A DNA stretch of 64,000 nucleotides from Portunus trituberculatus (GCF_017591435.1 NC_059279.1:2850001-2914000), one strand, 5' to 3'; counted from the stretch's first letter, positions 23,395 to 35,439 are shown. The notes: generated by a model not told the origin, from the sequence alone. Made by a program: numbers and translations.

Positions 23395-24082
23395 GCCTAG
23401 TCAACCTGATGCTCTATTTAACCTTCTGCCGTAGTCAACATGCTACTCCAGTCACCCTTGTGCCCTAGTCAATATGATACTTCAGTTAATCTCGTGTTCT
23501 AGTCAATCTTGCTCCTCAGTCAACCTTGTGTCCTAGTCAATTTTATGCCCTACTTAATTTTGTGTTCTAGTTAACCTTGTGCCCTAGTCAACCTGGTGCC
23601 CTAGTCAACCTACTACCCTAGTCAACCTGCAACCCAGTTAATATCGTTCTCTAGTCACCCTGCTACCCTAGTCACCCTGCTGCCCAGTTAATATTGTTCT
23701 CTAGTCAGTCTGCTGGCCAATTGATAATGTTCTCTAGTCAACCTGCTATCCAGTTAATATTGTTTTCTAGTCACTGTGTTGCCCAGTTAATGTTGTTCTC
23801 TAGTCACCCTGTCGTCCAGTTAATATGATTCTTTAGTCACCCTGCTGCCCAGTTAACCCCTTCAATATTGTGACGCATTCACTTGACTTTTGTATACGAT
23901 TAGACCATTTTATTGACACTAGGAAAGGTCTATGGAGGTCAGAAGATTAATAGCCAGTCTTCACTATTTTGATCCTCCACAAGAGTTTCTGAAGCTATAG
24001 TCACCAAATAGTAAGCAGAATGAATATGAAAACATGTCATGGTACTGAAGGGGTCAATATTGTTCCGTAGTCACCGTGCTAC
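23395..24082. repeat. 16-17 bp minisatellite interrupted by a MITE
   Basis: More than 25 degenerate units of the type GTCAACCTGGTGCCCTA alternate with GTTAATATTGTTCTCTA, giving a higher-order period of about 33 bp. Family A copy 9 sits in it at 23853-24058 and the array resumes afterwards (TATTGTTCCGTAGTCACCGT). The array stops within about 5 bp of the splice donor at 24088. Confidence 0.85.
23853..24058 (+). mobile_element. TTAA-MITE family A, copy 9
   Basis: Left TTAACCCCTTCAATATTGTG, right GGTACTGAAGGGGTCAA, where the right target-site copy TTAA has mutated to TCAA. The host units CAGTTAATATTGTTCT elsewhere in the same array give the empty-site sequence. Confidence 0.9.
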
Positions 24083-24088
24083 ACTCAC

Positions 24089-24211
24089 CTTGCTGGCGCC
24101 ACACAGACCCTGGTGGCAAGAGCAGCGGTGGTGGTGTGAGCCAGAATCCGCAGAGTCTGAGTCAGTGGCGTAGTCAGGCGTGGCACCGTGCTGCACCAGG
24201 AGCTGTAGTGC
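24089..24211 (-). CDS. ESPN: Espin/forked-like protein, end of ankyrin domain
   Basis: The exon is bounded by CCCCCACAG before 24211 and GTGAGT after 24089. It is 123 bp, phase 0 on both sides, 41 codons. It begins ALQLLVQHGATPDYATDSDS, completing the last ankyrin helix that the previous exon starts (NDAADNDHME). It then turns into SADSGSHHHRCSCHQGLCGA, a His/Cys-rich stretch. The transition from an ankyrin repeat to an acidic and serine-rich tail at this point matches the layout of espins as I know them. The His/Cys cluster is not something I recall from vertebrate espins. Confidence 0.82.
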
Positions 24212-24239
24212 CTGTGGGGGAGATGAGAGTGCCAAGGGA

Positions 24240-24720
24240 TCAGTATAGAGGCCGGAACTCTTTATATAGACTCTGAAACTCTTAGTATATGTCAGAACTC
24301 AGTAAAGAAGCTGGAACTCTAGAACCCTCTGTATATATTAGAATTCTTAGTATATTAGTATAGAAGAAAACTCTTATTGTAAACTCTGGAACCTTCAGTA
24401 TATTAGAACTCTTAACTCCTTCAGTACTGGGACGCATTTTTACCACGAGTTTTGGGTGTGATTAGACGATTTTATTTACATTGGGAAGGGTCTATGGAGG
24501 TTAAAAGATTAATGACCACAGTTTTCACTATTTCAATCGCTACATAAGTTTCTGTAGCTGTACAAAATCACCAGATAGTAAGCAGAATGAATATGAAAAC
24601 ACGTCATGGTACAGATAGGATTAATATATCAGTATAGAAGCTGGAACTCTCATTATAAACTCTAGAACCGTCAGTATATGCCAGAACTCTTAGTATGGAC
24701 TCCAGAAACCTCAGCACCTC
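24240..24720. repeat. Degenerate AT-rich repeat interrupted by a MITE
   Basis: Phrases such as GTATAGAAGCTGGAACTCT, ..AACTCTGGAACC.. and AGTATATTAGAACTCTTA recur on both sides of MITE copy 10. Confidence 0.65.
24412..24624 (+). mobile_element. TTAA-MITE family A, copy 10
   Basis: TTAACTCCTTCAGTACTGGG at the left, a core with GATTAGACGATTTTATTTAC, and a degenerate right end GGTACAGATAGGATTAA. Confidence 0.85.
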
Positions 24721-24896
24721 AGCTTGGGTAGCTATTGGTGGGGTTCAGATCACTATTTCATGGACACGATGAAGTCTCCAGAGATAACAACGACAATACT
24801 AACGCTAATGGACTTATAACACTATTTTATGTACATGATGCAGTTTGTAACGTTAATCATCAACAAAAGAAGAAATTCCATGTTAGCTGCATTTGA

Positions 24897-25052
24897 TATA
24901 GGTAGATAGATAAATAGATAGATAGATGGATAGATAGATAGATAGACAGATAGATAGATAGATTGATTGATTGAAATATAGACAGATAGACAAACAGATT
25001 GATTGATAGATAGACAAATAGACAGACAGATAGATAGATAGATAGATAGAAA
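24897..25052. repeat. (GATA)n/(GACA)n array
   Basis: GATA tetramers with GACA and GATT variants over about 155 bp. Confidence 0.93.
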
Positions 25053-25589
25053 TATATGAATAGAGAGCTTTACTTCCAATTCGTAACAGAAAACATATAA
25101 ATTGCAATTCTTTTTGTCTGGAGCTCCGCAGTACCACAAATGACTATGAGAATAAAGACACACTATCACGGAAAAAAATCACACTATCACATAAAATCAC
25201 TGAGACACACTGATAGTCTTACTGAGCCACCTGAATCCAGTGTGCAGTGAAAATATTCCCTAGTGGGGCAGAATGATCTATTTTTGATACACGGACTCAT
25301 AAAAGGGAAGGAGGAAGTCAAGTTTTGCTCCTCACGGTAACAAATATATTCAGAAAGATTAGCCACACTTACAGAATCACGGCGGGAATGAGGAGCGCCA
25401 CCGCCTGGAGAGTAAAAGCAAGTGAGCAGAGAGGCGAGCGTGACGGAACACACAGCTGGGTTTACGTAAATGATTTGTAATGCAGCAACTGAACTCACGA
25501 CGAGCGATAAAAGCACATCGATAAACAAAAGAGCAACTGTACCTATTCCGACAACAAAGCGGGGAAAACAGTAACATTTAAAACACCTG

Positions 25590-25716
25590 TAAGTTAGGTT
25601 AGGTTAGGTTGGGCTAGGTTAAGTTAGGTTAACTCACAACAAAGCGAGGAAAACAGTTACATTTAAGATACCTGTAAGTTAGGTTAAGTTGGGTTAGGTT
25701 GGGTTAGGTTAGGGTA
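25590..25716. repeat. Short TTAGG telomere-like patches, duplicated
   Basis: TAGGTTAGGTTAGGTTGGGC and related pentamers occur twice. They are separated by AACTCACAACAAAGCGAGGA, which repeats the flank at about 25550, and both follow CACCTGTAAG or ACCTGTAAG. MITE copy 11 follows directly. Confidence 0.8.
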
Positions 25717-25718
25717 GC

Positions 25719-25939
25719 TTAACCCCTTGAGCACCATGGCGCGTTTTCATATTCATTCCGCTTACTATACAATGACTTTATGCAGATTCAGAAACATACG
25801 GTATGTTGGGATTAGAATAGTAAAGACTCTTGTTATTAAACTTTTGACCTCCATAGACCTCTCCTAATGCAAATAAAATCATCTAATCATACCCATAAAA
25901 TCAAGGTTAAAAATTGCGTCTCAGTACTGGAGAGGTTAA
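25719..25939 (-). mobile_element. TTAA-MITE family A, copy 11
   Basis: TTAACCCCTTGAGCACCATG to CAGTACTGGAGAGGTTAA. Full length with a small insertion (ACGGTATG) in the core. Confidence 0.85.
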
Positions 25940-26150
25940 GTGTGACGGAGGTACTGGAAGCCATGATACACACACGATTAATAGTAGCACTGACACCAAT
26001 AGAGTAACACATAAGGCAACTGCACTGACATCATGAAGTGTGGCGGAGGTATACCCATGATACACACACCCAGAATAGTCACACTAACACCAATTGAACA
26101 ACACGAACTACACTGAGCATTTTGAAGTGTGACGCAGGTAGTGGCATGAA
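25938..26150. repeat. Tandem repeat, unit about 95 bp, three copies
   Basis: AAGTGTGACGGAGGTA..CCATGATACACACAC..CACTGACACCAAT recurs near 25938, 26036 and 26123. Confidence 0.7.
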
Positions 26151-26317
26151 AGGAGCTACACGGGGAAGTGACGTGAGCGCAGCGGTATAGTGGGCACACA
26201 GACACAGGTGGTGGGAACCGTTAACTTAGTGACCGTAGGAACTTGACCCGTAGCTTGAGACGTGACTATTGATGCTGGACTAAGGGAAGTGCATTGCTTT
26301 ACTTGCTATAAGTGAAT

Positions 26318-26572
26318 CAGTGCCGGGGAAGGAGACAAGGCTGGTTAGTTAAGTGATGGCTTTACCGAGGGAGAATCTGTATAGTAAAATCAACACTGGA
26401 CTAGAGAGAGACACAAATGACACAAATATAGCCAGTTAACCCTATCAGTGCCGGGGAATGAAACAAGGCTGGTTAGTTAAGTGATGGCTTTACCGAGGGA
26501 GAATCTGTATAGTAAAATCAACACTGGACTAGAGAGAGACGCAAATGACACAAATACCCAGTTAATCCTTTC
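26318..26572. repeat. Recent 128-bp tandem duplication
   Basis: CAGTGCCGGGGAA..GGCTGGTTAGTTAAGTGATG..TAGTAAAATCAACACTGG is present at 26318 and again at 26446. The copies differ by only a few substitutions, much less than the other tandem arrays here. Confidence 0.88.
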
Positions 26573-26966
26573 ACACAATGGGACTTTTTGCTTTAGGACA
26601 ACAAATATAATTCTACAGATGGTCGAAAATTTATGCTATGGTATATTTTTGCCCAGTTTATATTCTGTCTACTTATTCTACTGGTATTGCATTATTTATG
26701 GTAGCATTTAAAAACAAGGACAACAATGCACCACCGTTACGTTACTATATATTTCGCTAAGTGTTGACAACTTCACCGACTAATTTGCATCCCATTCTTC
26801 TCCTGTACTCCATTCATAGCGCACCTTTTCTCCTCCTTTCTGCTGCATCACTCTACCTCCTCTCATTATCTACTGTACTCTCTATATGCACTTCCTGCCT
26901 CACCCTGTCTTCTACAAATACATCATTATTACTGCCTATCTTTATCTCTCTTTCTCTCCCTCTCAC

Positions 26967-27149
26967 CTCCATATGGTCGTTATCAGCAGCGTCGTTGATG
27001 GGACTCTTTCCAAAGTTGTCTAGAACGATGGCCGCCCCGTGACGAAGGAGCCAGCGAACTGTGTCGGTGTGGCCGCGGGAGGCTGCGAAGTGGAGGGGTG
27101 TGGCGCCGTCCTCGTCTCTAAGACCCACGTCCACGCCTTGTTCGGTCAC
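26967..27149 (-). CDS. ESPN: Espin/forked-like protein, ankyrin repeat exon
   Basis: The exon starts at 27149 after CTTCCCTCCCTCAG and ends at 26967 before GTGAGA. It is 183 bp, 61 codons, phase 0 on both sides. It encodes VTEQGVDVGLRDEDGATPLH, then FAASRGHTDTVRWLLRHGAA and the next repeat start up to NDAADNDHME. The order DxDGATPLHFAASRGHT is the ankyrin consensus and agrees closely with the espin repeat reading DGATAMHFAASRGHT as I remember it. The exon joins KWM of the preceding exon to VTEQ in frame. Ankyrin repeats of espins bind partner proteins in actin bundles such as stereocilia, and forked works in insect bristles. Confidence 0.88.
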
Positions 27150-27238
27150 CTGAGGGAGGGAAGTGCCTTAAGTTCACAGGTAAAGAGGTAAAGAAAGGTA
27201 AGTTACGTAAATTTTCGTGTGTTAGTGTGAAGTTTTCG

Positions 27239-27273
27239 TGGTGGTGGTGGTGGTGGTGGTGGTGGTGGTGGTG
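27239..27273. repeat. (GGT)n microsatellite
   Basis: Pure GGT run about 90 bp upstream (on the minus strand) of the ankyrin exon. Confidence 0.9.
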
Positions 27274-27526
27274 GAAAGTTTGGGGTAAAAAGAGAAGGTT
27301 TGTGTTGTTGGTCAATATAATCCATCTGTGTAAACAAAGCTAATGAAGAAAGGAAAATAGAAATGGTCACTTAAGGTCTCGGGTAATCAGCCAACCAGCA
27401 CACCTCAGCTTGCACAAGTCATTATACCTGTTAGCTACTAAGTTACCTGTCTGAGAGATGCACAGACAGCCATCTACACATCCAGACATCCATCCACCGA
27501 ACTAGCCAGCCATCTAGACAGCCAGA

Positions 27527-27860
27527 CACTCACACAGTCATCCATTCAGCCAGCCAGTCACACGGTCATCCATTCAGCCAACCAGTCACACGGTCATCCA
27601 TTCAGCCAGCCAGTCACACAGTCATCCGTTCAGCCAACCAGTCACACAGTCATTCATTCATCTAGCCAGTCACACAGTCATCCATTCAGCCAGCCAGTCA
27701 CACAGTCATTCATTCAGCCAGCCAGTCACACAGTCGTTCATCCAGACAGCCAATCGTATAGAAAAAAAACATCCATCCAACCAGTCATCCAACCAGTCAT
27801 CCAACCAGTCATCCAACCAGTCATTCAACCAGTCATTCAAGCAGCCAACGAAACAAGCAA
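27527..27860. repeat. 28-bp then 12-bp minisatellites
   Basis: Units of CAGCCAGTCACACAGTCATC plus CATTCAGC repeat about seven times at 27527-27745. The unit CATCCAACCAGT repeats about six times at 27771-27845. The minus-strand frame reads a repetitive NDWLDDWLDDWL peptide, an artefact of the 12-bp unit. Confidence 0.85.
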
Positions 27861-28559
27861 CAAGGCAGCGGAGAAGCCACCAGAAGACCAACCAGTGTGA
27901 AAGCCAGACAAGGAATCGCGATACCCAGTCAGTCCTGCCCATAAAGATAAACAAATATGTCGTGATGCGAGGCTCGTGCTAAACGCTTCCCCTTCGGCTA
28001 CAACATGACTCCCACTTCCCGAGACTGTCCAGCAATGCAGTGTGGGTTGCGGGAGTCATGAGTCACTGGGAACAAAGGAGGGACGGAGGGAAATTAGCTA
28101 AGTGAGGGAGGGAAAAGAGAAACAGTGGCGCTGTGGTCATGGTGGAGGTAGATATTGACATTTTCAGCTTCCTTACGTCATGCACGCAGGTGTGTGGGGA
28201 GAAAGACAGAGAGAGAAGGGGAGGGGAAATGAAAGGGCAGGTAAGGGAGGGTAGAGGAATGAACGGAGCGTGAGAGAGAGGGAGAGAGAGGGAGAGGGAG
28301 AGCGGAAGCAGGTGGTCTGGAACATGGGAGGCTGTGGTTGAGATATACAGGAAAAAAAAAGGAAAGCAAAATGGCAAAGGAACTTCCCATGATTAAACGT
28401 TATAAAAGCTCTAATATTAATAAATCCAATGGCAGAATGTTCTCCTTGGAATTTATGCTTGTTTTTGTGTCTCTGTCTCTCCGTGTCTCTCTTTTTAGAC
28501 TTACAAAGAAGGAGAGAAGGTAGAGACAGATGGAAAGCGTGGGAAGGGAAGGAGTACGA

Positions 28560-28615
28560 GGAGGATGAGGAGGAGGATGAGGATGAGGAGGAGGAGGAGG
28601 AGGAGGAGGAGAGGA
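28560..28615. repeat. (GAG/GAT)n purine tract
   Basis: AGG/GAT triplets, in-frame poly-Glu artefact. Confidence 0.85.
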
Positions 28616-28794
28616 TGCAAGGGAGACGGGAGGAAAACAGGAAACTATGTCAATGATTAGAGAATTTCCTGTTCATGCCCTTCGTCCCTAAGGTCACGTG
28701 GCGCCCTTGACATGGCTGACCTTAGAGGAAATAAAGTGTGGTGTTGGTTTTGCTTTTCCTTCCTTTCCTTCTCGCATCACAAAGAATCATCATA

Positions 28795-29285
28795 TCACAA
28801 TTTCCGTTCCCATCAAACTGAACAGTATAGGATTTTCCATCAGCTTTTCAAATCAATCAACAATATCTCTTCACATTTCCAACATATTAATTTATAACCA
28901 AAGTTTTCGTTGCTATTAAATTGAACTGTATAGAATCTTCCATAAGCTTTTCAAATCAATTAATGACAACAATTAATCTATATCTCTTCATATTTTCACT
29001 CATAATCAACAACAATTTATTTACATCCAGAGTTTTCTATTTCCATCAAACTGAAATATAGGTATAATTTTCCAAAAACCTTTCCAAATCAATAAAGAAC
29101 AGCAATTAATCTACATCTCTTCACATTTCTAACTATAATAACAACAATTAATTTACCTCCACAGTTTTCCATTCCCACAAGACTATATTGCATACAAGTT
29201 TCTGTAACTTTTCCAAATCAAGCAACAACATTAATTAATTAACATTTCTTCACATTTCCAACTATAATCAATAATTTATCTACAC
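28795..29285. repeat. Degenerate tandem repeat, unit about 120 bp, AT-rich
   Basis: About four units share TTTTCCATTCCCATCAAACTGAA.. (partial), CTTTTCAAATCAAT, AACAATTAATCTA and ATCTCTTCACATTTCCAAC. Confidence 0.75.
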
Positions 29286-29301
29286 TCGCATCTTTCTGCC
29301 T

Positions 29302-29515
29302 TTAATCCCTTCAGTACCACGACGTGTTTCCATATTCATTCTGCTTACTATTTGGCGATTTTATACAGCTTCAAAAACATATGTAGAGATTAGAATTGTG
29401 AAGACTGTGGCCATTAATCTTCTCACCTCCATAGACCCTTCCTAATGTCAATAAAAGGGTCTAATCACAATGAAAACTCTAGGGTAAAAATGCGTCCCAG
29501 TACTGAAGGGATTAA
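29302..29515 (-). mobile_element. TTAA-MITE family A, copy 12
   Basis: TTAATCCCTTCAGTACCACG to CAGTACTGAAGGGATTAA. Full length, 214 bp, close to consensus. Confidence 0.9.
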
Positions 29516-30018
29516 AATCTCTTACTTAAACTTGAGCACACTTGAGTCAGTCTTCTCTCAGTACGCCGCTCACTGCCGCTCTTCACTGTCACTGTCAATA
29601 TTTTGCGAGTGTATTCCTCATTCCACTGACTCTCCTCGCTCTCCAGGTGTTACTATGAAACTGGTTCGCTGGTGCTTGCTTACTCTTTCTATTCTGAGCC
29701 GTTGCCATTTTCTCTTTTCAAAGTGAACAGACCCCCCACACGGAGCTAAGGTAAACACTGCACTTTCTGCTTGTCATTTTCATCAAAAAAAAAAAAAAAA
29801 AAAAAAAAATAGTGTGAGAGTATAAATTAGAGATATAATGATGAAAAACAAGTATTTGCTCTTTGCGTAAGGTTCAAGAACACAGTTTGCAGTGTCATTG
29901 ATGCGAGCAGTAAAAACAAAATATAATAGTTTCTGTAAAGTCTTCATTGAACCAGTAGCCTGAAAATAACTCAAGATAATGATAGAACCACCTTGACAAC
30001 CTACACGTGTAAGAATGA

Positions 30019-30019
<1 letters not shown>

Positions 30020-30087
<68 letters not shown>
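30020..30087. repeat. (CA)n microsatellite
   Basis: Pure CA run of about 68 bp. A 24-bp poly-A lies nearby at 29786-29809. Confidence 0.97.
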
Positions 30088-30090
<3 letters not shown>

Positions 30091-30518
30091 CCAGCACAAA
30101 AATATATAAACACTCGCAAAAGATTTTATTGAACCAGTAGAAATTAAACGACTCTAACGCAAACACAGGCATCTTTACGACCTCACCGACACGTGGGACA
30201 ATTATCTTCCTCGTTCTTGCAGTCACTTAGCTATCGAAAGTCCAATAACATTCAGTACAAACGAGACAGGCAAATCCACATCCTCTGCCCGGTAATGTGT
30301 TGGGAGTAAGCGTGGATTTCTCTATTTATTTTACCTTTAGGCGACGGGAGTGAAATCTAATGAGTCTAATGAGCGAGTGTTCCGGAAATGCCCCAAGATA
30401 GTTCCCAGGGCGTCCTTACAGCGGAAATTCCCGAAGGTGCCAAAAAACCGCAAGACTTATTAGTAACAGTACGAGGCGGTAATAGAAACGTCTGTGATGA
30501 GTGATGTCCGTGTCCGTG

Positions 30519-30521
<3 letters not shown>

Positions 30522-30554
<33 letters not shown>
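30522..30554. repeat. (GT)n microsatellite
   Basis: Pure GT run just before the telomere-like block. Confidence 0.93.
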
Positions 30555-30556
<2 letters not shown>

Positions 30557-30569
30557 TCATTCCACGGAC

Positions 30570-30740
30570 AGGTAAGGTAAGGTTAGGTAAAGTAGAGTTA
30601 GGTGAGGCTAGATAAGGTGAGGTTAAATTAGGTTAGGTTAGATAAGGTTAGGTTAGGTTAGGTTAGGTAAGGTTAGGTAAGGTTAGGTAAGGTTAGGTAA
30701 GGTAAGGTAAGGTAAGGTAAGATAAAGTAAGGTAAGGTTT
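30570..30740 (+). repeat. Interstitial TTAGG/TAAGG telomere-like block
   Basis: About thirty pentamers of GGTTA and GGTAA type, the left half mostly GGTTA, the right half mostly GGTAA. The arthropod telomere repeat is TTAGG. The variants show an old, drifting array. Confidence 0.85.
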
Positions 30741-30797
30741 ATTAATTGACTGAAATACTGTGAAAGTGACAATTCTATATATTATTTCTAATTTTTC

Positions 30798-30990
<193 letters not shown>

Positions 30991-31060
30991 ATTCCTTTAT
31001 ATCAGACAAGTTTCCAGTTTTTCTATTCAGAACACTTCTTTTTCTTTTCCGCTTCTGCTC

Positions 31061-31102
<42 letters not shown>

Positions 31103-31359
31103 CATTAACTTCCGTGTAGAGAGAATATATGTTTAGTTTCTCTCTCTCATGGACAGTGTCAAGGCTATGTATGCATGTCTGTCTGTCTGTATGTCTGTCT
31201 GTCTGTCTGTCTGTATGTATGTATATCTCGTGCCACTCTATTCCACGTGTAAGGCAATGTTTATATGTGCTTTTTTTTAGTTATTTATTTCTGTTCGTCT
31301 CTTTCATTTCCTGTCGTGTGTGTTTATGTTCATGTTTTGTTAGTTACACTGGTTTTCTA

Positions 31360-31390
<31 letters not shown>

Positions 31391-31868
31391 CTATCCACCT
31401 CACTATCTACTTTACCCTCACAACCACGCAATCCACCCACTAATATATCTACCAACGCATCTTTTACAACAATCCATCGACTTATCTCTCCTAAATCCAT
31501 GAACCCACCTGCTGCCAAACCCATCGATCTATTCTACACAAAACACACGAGTCACCCTCAACTTGCACTCACAGAAAAAGAGAGAGGGAGATACAAAAGC
31601 AGCCAGTCACACAGCGCCACCTGGACACCCAACACAAAACAACCGCACACCGGAACGAAGGGGAGAAAAAGAGAGAAAAAAAAAAGGGAAGGATGAGAGT
31701 GAAAACGAACCCCACCTCCCTCTCTTTTTCTCTCTTTCTTTTTCTCTCTCTCTTTCTTCCTCCCACGCACCACGAGGGGAGGAGATACGGAGAGAAGCAA
31801 GAATTTTAGGGAGGAGAGGGAGGAAGGGAGGAAGGTGGGAGGGGTGTAGGGATGGAAAAATTGTTCGT

Positions 31869-31870
<2 letters not shown>

Positions 31871-31963
<93 letters not shown>
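31871..31963. repeat. (CA)n microsatellite
   Basis: Pure CA run of about 93 bp. Confidence 0.97.
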
Positions 31964-31964
<1 letters not shown>

Positions 31965-32378
31965 AGTTAGACAGGATGAAAAGAACAAAACTGGGAAAGA
32001 AGAAGAAGGAAAAAAAAAAAAGATTCTGAGATGGATGAAAGATAAGGAAACTGAAAAAAAAAGATGAAATGATGAGAGAAGAAGTTAACCACAACAGATG
32101 CCAGAGGAAACGAAGATGTAGAAATCGGAATAAAGGAAATAAACAGGAACTAATGAGAGGTAAAGAATAAAAGGATAAAAGAACAGGTGTCATGAAGAGA
32201 TAGAGAACATAGAAAAGACAAAAACAGCAACTTAAGGATAGAAGGATGCTGGTGGAGGCGCTGCTGGTGGAGGAGTAAAAGGGGGAAGGGTTATGGGAGA
32301 GGGTAGTGCCCCAGGGAAGATAATAAAGACCTCCCGTTAGGTTGATGTGACGTCCCCAAAGTCCAGAGTCATCTTGTG

Positions 32379-32447
<69 letters not shown>
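32379..32447. repeat. (GT)n microsatellite
   Basis: Pure GT run of about 69 bp. Confidence 0.97.
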
Positions 32448-32608
32448 TTCTTCAGCAGCATCTCAACATCCCAGCATTCCCGCCCCGTGTGGTGTTGTGT
32501 GAGCCTTTGTGATGATGGGAGGAGAGGGGAGGGGTATTCTCTCTCTCTCTCTCTCTCTGATATGACATCCGAATTTATCTAAAACTCGAAATGCATAATA
32601 TAAAAGCT

Positions 32609-32769
<161 letters not shown>

Positions 32770-32846
32770 GTGCCCATCATCCATCTCAATTAGTCAAGCT
32801 GAGTGGAAGGAGCAACACAGACACAAAGACACAAAGCACCACCCAC

Positions 32847-33030
32847 CATCCACTTGAGACAGTTGAGGCAGCCCATCTGAGCCGCGGCGTGGATGGGCGC
32901 CATGCCGTCCTTGGCCCGCAGGTCGAGGCGTCCACCGGCAGAGTCCACCAGGTACTGCAGCACCTCCAAGTGGCCCTCCTGCGCCGCCAGGTACACCGGG
33001 GTGACGGCGTTGTCCATCTGGGCGTTGGCA
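32847..33030 (-). CDS. ESPN: Espin/forked-like protein, first visible ankyrin exon
   Basis: The exon follows TCTTTCTCACAG and begins at 33030 with the third base of a split codon, so entry is phase 2. It ends at 32847 before GTGGGT in phase 0. It encodes ANAQMDNAVTPVYLAAQEGH, then LEVLQYLVDSAGGRLDLRAK, then DGMAPIHAAAQMGCLNCLKW and M. The string NAQ..TPxYLAxQEGHLEVxQYLV and the next DGMxPxHAAAQMG are the hallmark of the espin ankyrin array as I recall it, stronger than a generic ankyrin match. In espins about five repeats precede this point. Here they are absent from the window, unless the transcript starts from the exon at 45218-44014. Confidence 0.9.
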
Positions 33031-33485
33031 CTGTGAGAAAGACGCAGGTGTGAGGAGAGGAACTTTGCAGGTCGGTGAAATAAAAGTAAAATGTGAAATT
33101 ATGAGATTTTTTGAGGGAATATGGAAGAAAGATGGAGGAATGGGCAAAAATGATAACTTCTAAGGGAATATGAAAAAAAGGATGTATGGGTAAAAATAGT
33201 TCATGGTATGAGTGAAGGAAGGAAGAATGGAACTTTGTACATGGGTGAAATAAAGATAAAATGTGAAATAATAAGATTTTCTAAGTGTAAAAAGAAGGAC
33301 TAAAATGTGAAACAAGTGAGGGATTTCTAAGGCAATATGCAAAAGAAATGAAGGAATGAATGAGAAAAAAAAAGTTAAGCTAGATAAATCAAACCCTCAT
33401 CTAGGAATATAACATTAGAACAACATAGTAAACCAACATACAGCAGAGATACCCGACAACTGAACCATAGACACACACCCACACC

Positions 33486-33516
<31 letters not shown>

Positions 33517-34030
33517 CAAAAAGCAACACGGTGTAATGAACTGAAGGTTAACAAAGGACGTGTGAACGAATACAGAAATACAAAACCGCGAACGGACGAC
33601 TCATATAAAAAAGGGAACCATGAGTGAACGAATCATTAAGGAACAGGAAAGGCTGGACTAACAGTTAGGCAATGATGCAAGGACGAACACACGAAACTAT
33701 ATGAAAACAAAGCCGAAACGAAACGAAACACTTCAATAGCAAAGGGAAGTGAGGGGAAAGAGGGGAAAGAGGAAAAACATACAAATTAACTGAAAAGCGG
33801 TGAAAAATGTGGGAAAAAAAGGGTAGACAGGTTATGCGATAGTGATGGATTGCGAGGGAATGGAGGAAAGAGTACGGGGCGAGTGGAAGAGTGGAAGGAA
33901 GTGGTAGGTGGAGGGGTGGAGCGGTCAGTGGGCAACCACACTACCGGTGACAACAATGAACAATAAAGTTATGTAATACAATCCCGTGGTTTTGAAAATT
34001 CGACGGATTCCAAAAGTGAGTGATACCATA
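33031..34030. other. Intron, no feature recognised
   Basis: AT-rich, purine-biased sequence with a short imperfect repeat (AATAAAAGTAAAATGTGAAA near 33080 and 33250) and a brief CA run at 33486-33515. Confidence 0.5.
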
Positions 34031-34032
34031 TG

Positions 34033-34045
34033 GTAGTAGTAGTAA

Positions 34046-34090
<45 letters not shown>

Positions 34091-34223
34091 AAGTATATAG
34101 AAATACAAGTAGAAGTAGAATTAGAATTAGAAGTAGAAGTAGTAGTAGTAGTAAAAAGGTGGTCATAGAAATAGTAGTAGTAGTAGTAGTAGTAGTAGTT
34201 GTTGTGTTGTTGTTGGTGGTGTT

Positions 34224-34270
<47 letters not shown>

Positions 34271-34301
34271 TGTTGTTGTTGTTGTTGCAGTGTAGTAGTA
34301 G

Positions 34302-34352
<51 letters not shown>

Positions 34353-34362
34353 GTCGTAGAAA

Positions 34363-34397
<35 letters not shown>

Positions 34398-34440
34398 AAA
34401 GTAGTAATAATAATAGTAGTAGTAGTAGTAGTAGTAGTAA
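34033..34440. repeat. (TAG)n/(TTG)n trinucleotide mosaic
   Basis: About 400 bp of TAG units with TTG and GAA stretches. Homopolymer open frames are artefacts. Confidence 0.95.
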
Positions 34441-35437
34441 TGCAGGTAGTTATTGTCGCCGTTCTTGTGTTATTGTCGTACAGGTTCCTGCAGTTGTCAT
34501 TGTTGTTATCGTCATTTTAATTGGTCTCGTCGTTGAGGTACTGATGGCGGCTGAGAAGTCACTAATAACGGTGCCTGAATACCACAGACTTACAGAGCTA
34601 GCCATGTCACAGCAAATCCAACCATTCCATTAAGACACTCGCACAGTAACAACAACACCACCCCCAAAAAAAAAAAAACACAACAAACACCCATAACAAA
34701 TCAAAACACTCGTACAAAACAACAAAATCCACACCTTTAGAAACATATACTCGCACAATAAAGCACAGAACACCCATAAGACAACCCACGGCCGCCTGTC
34801 ACGATGCGCTACCGAACATTCACGTGAGAGGAGGGGAGGTGGGAGTGGGAAGAATGCATCACATCCCACTGTTGGGCTGTGATTCAACTCCACTCCCCTT
34901 TGTAGGCACTCCGACAGACCAGGAACTTTCCCACCTCAGATTACTTCACGAATCTTACACCTGAGAGGAATTCTAAAAGGTATATTTACCACTAATCATC
35001 AAATTACTGTACTGTTCTTGTCAATTAGTTTCAAGTCTTCATTATTTTTAAGCCTCGATTCTTCGCCTTACATACATACAGGAAACTGAAGAATATGAGG
35101 TTTTGACGGGCAAACACACTCATACACACACATACATACATACACACGCAAACACACGCTAACAAAGGGCTAAGTTTAGGGATGTGCGCGTGACGGAATG
35201 AAGACAACGCTCAGCTGATACGTGTTTGTCTTCCTGTCTTCCTGGTGCACGCCAAGACGGATGGAAGCGGAAGAGTGGAAGGTGGAGGGCGGGAAGCGGG
35301 TACATTGCCAAGGCACAACAATTACCCTCACTACCACTACTTGAAACTGCACGGGGAATATCAAATGAGGGATTAGGATGGTGAGGAAAGCTACTTGTCC
35401 TCTTATTCCTTCCTCCTTCTTCCTCTTTCAACTTCTG

Positions 35438-35439
<2 letters not shown>

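Noticed and set aside
24897..25052. CRISPR-like regular repeat
   Set aside because: Simple GATA/GACA tetramers in a eukaryotic intron, without spacers.
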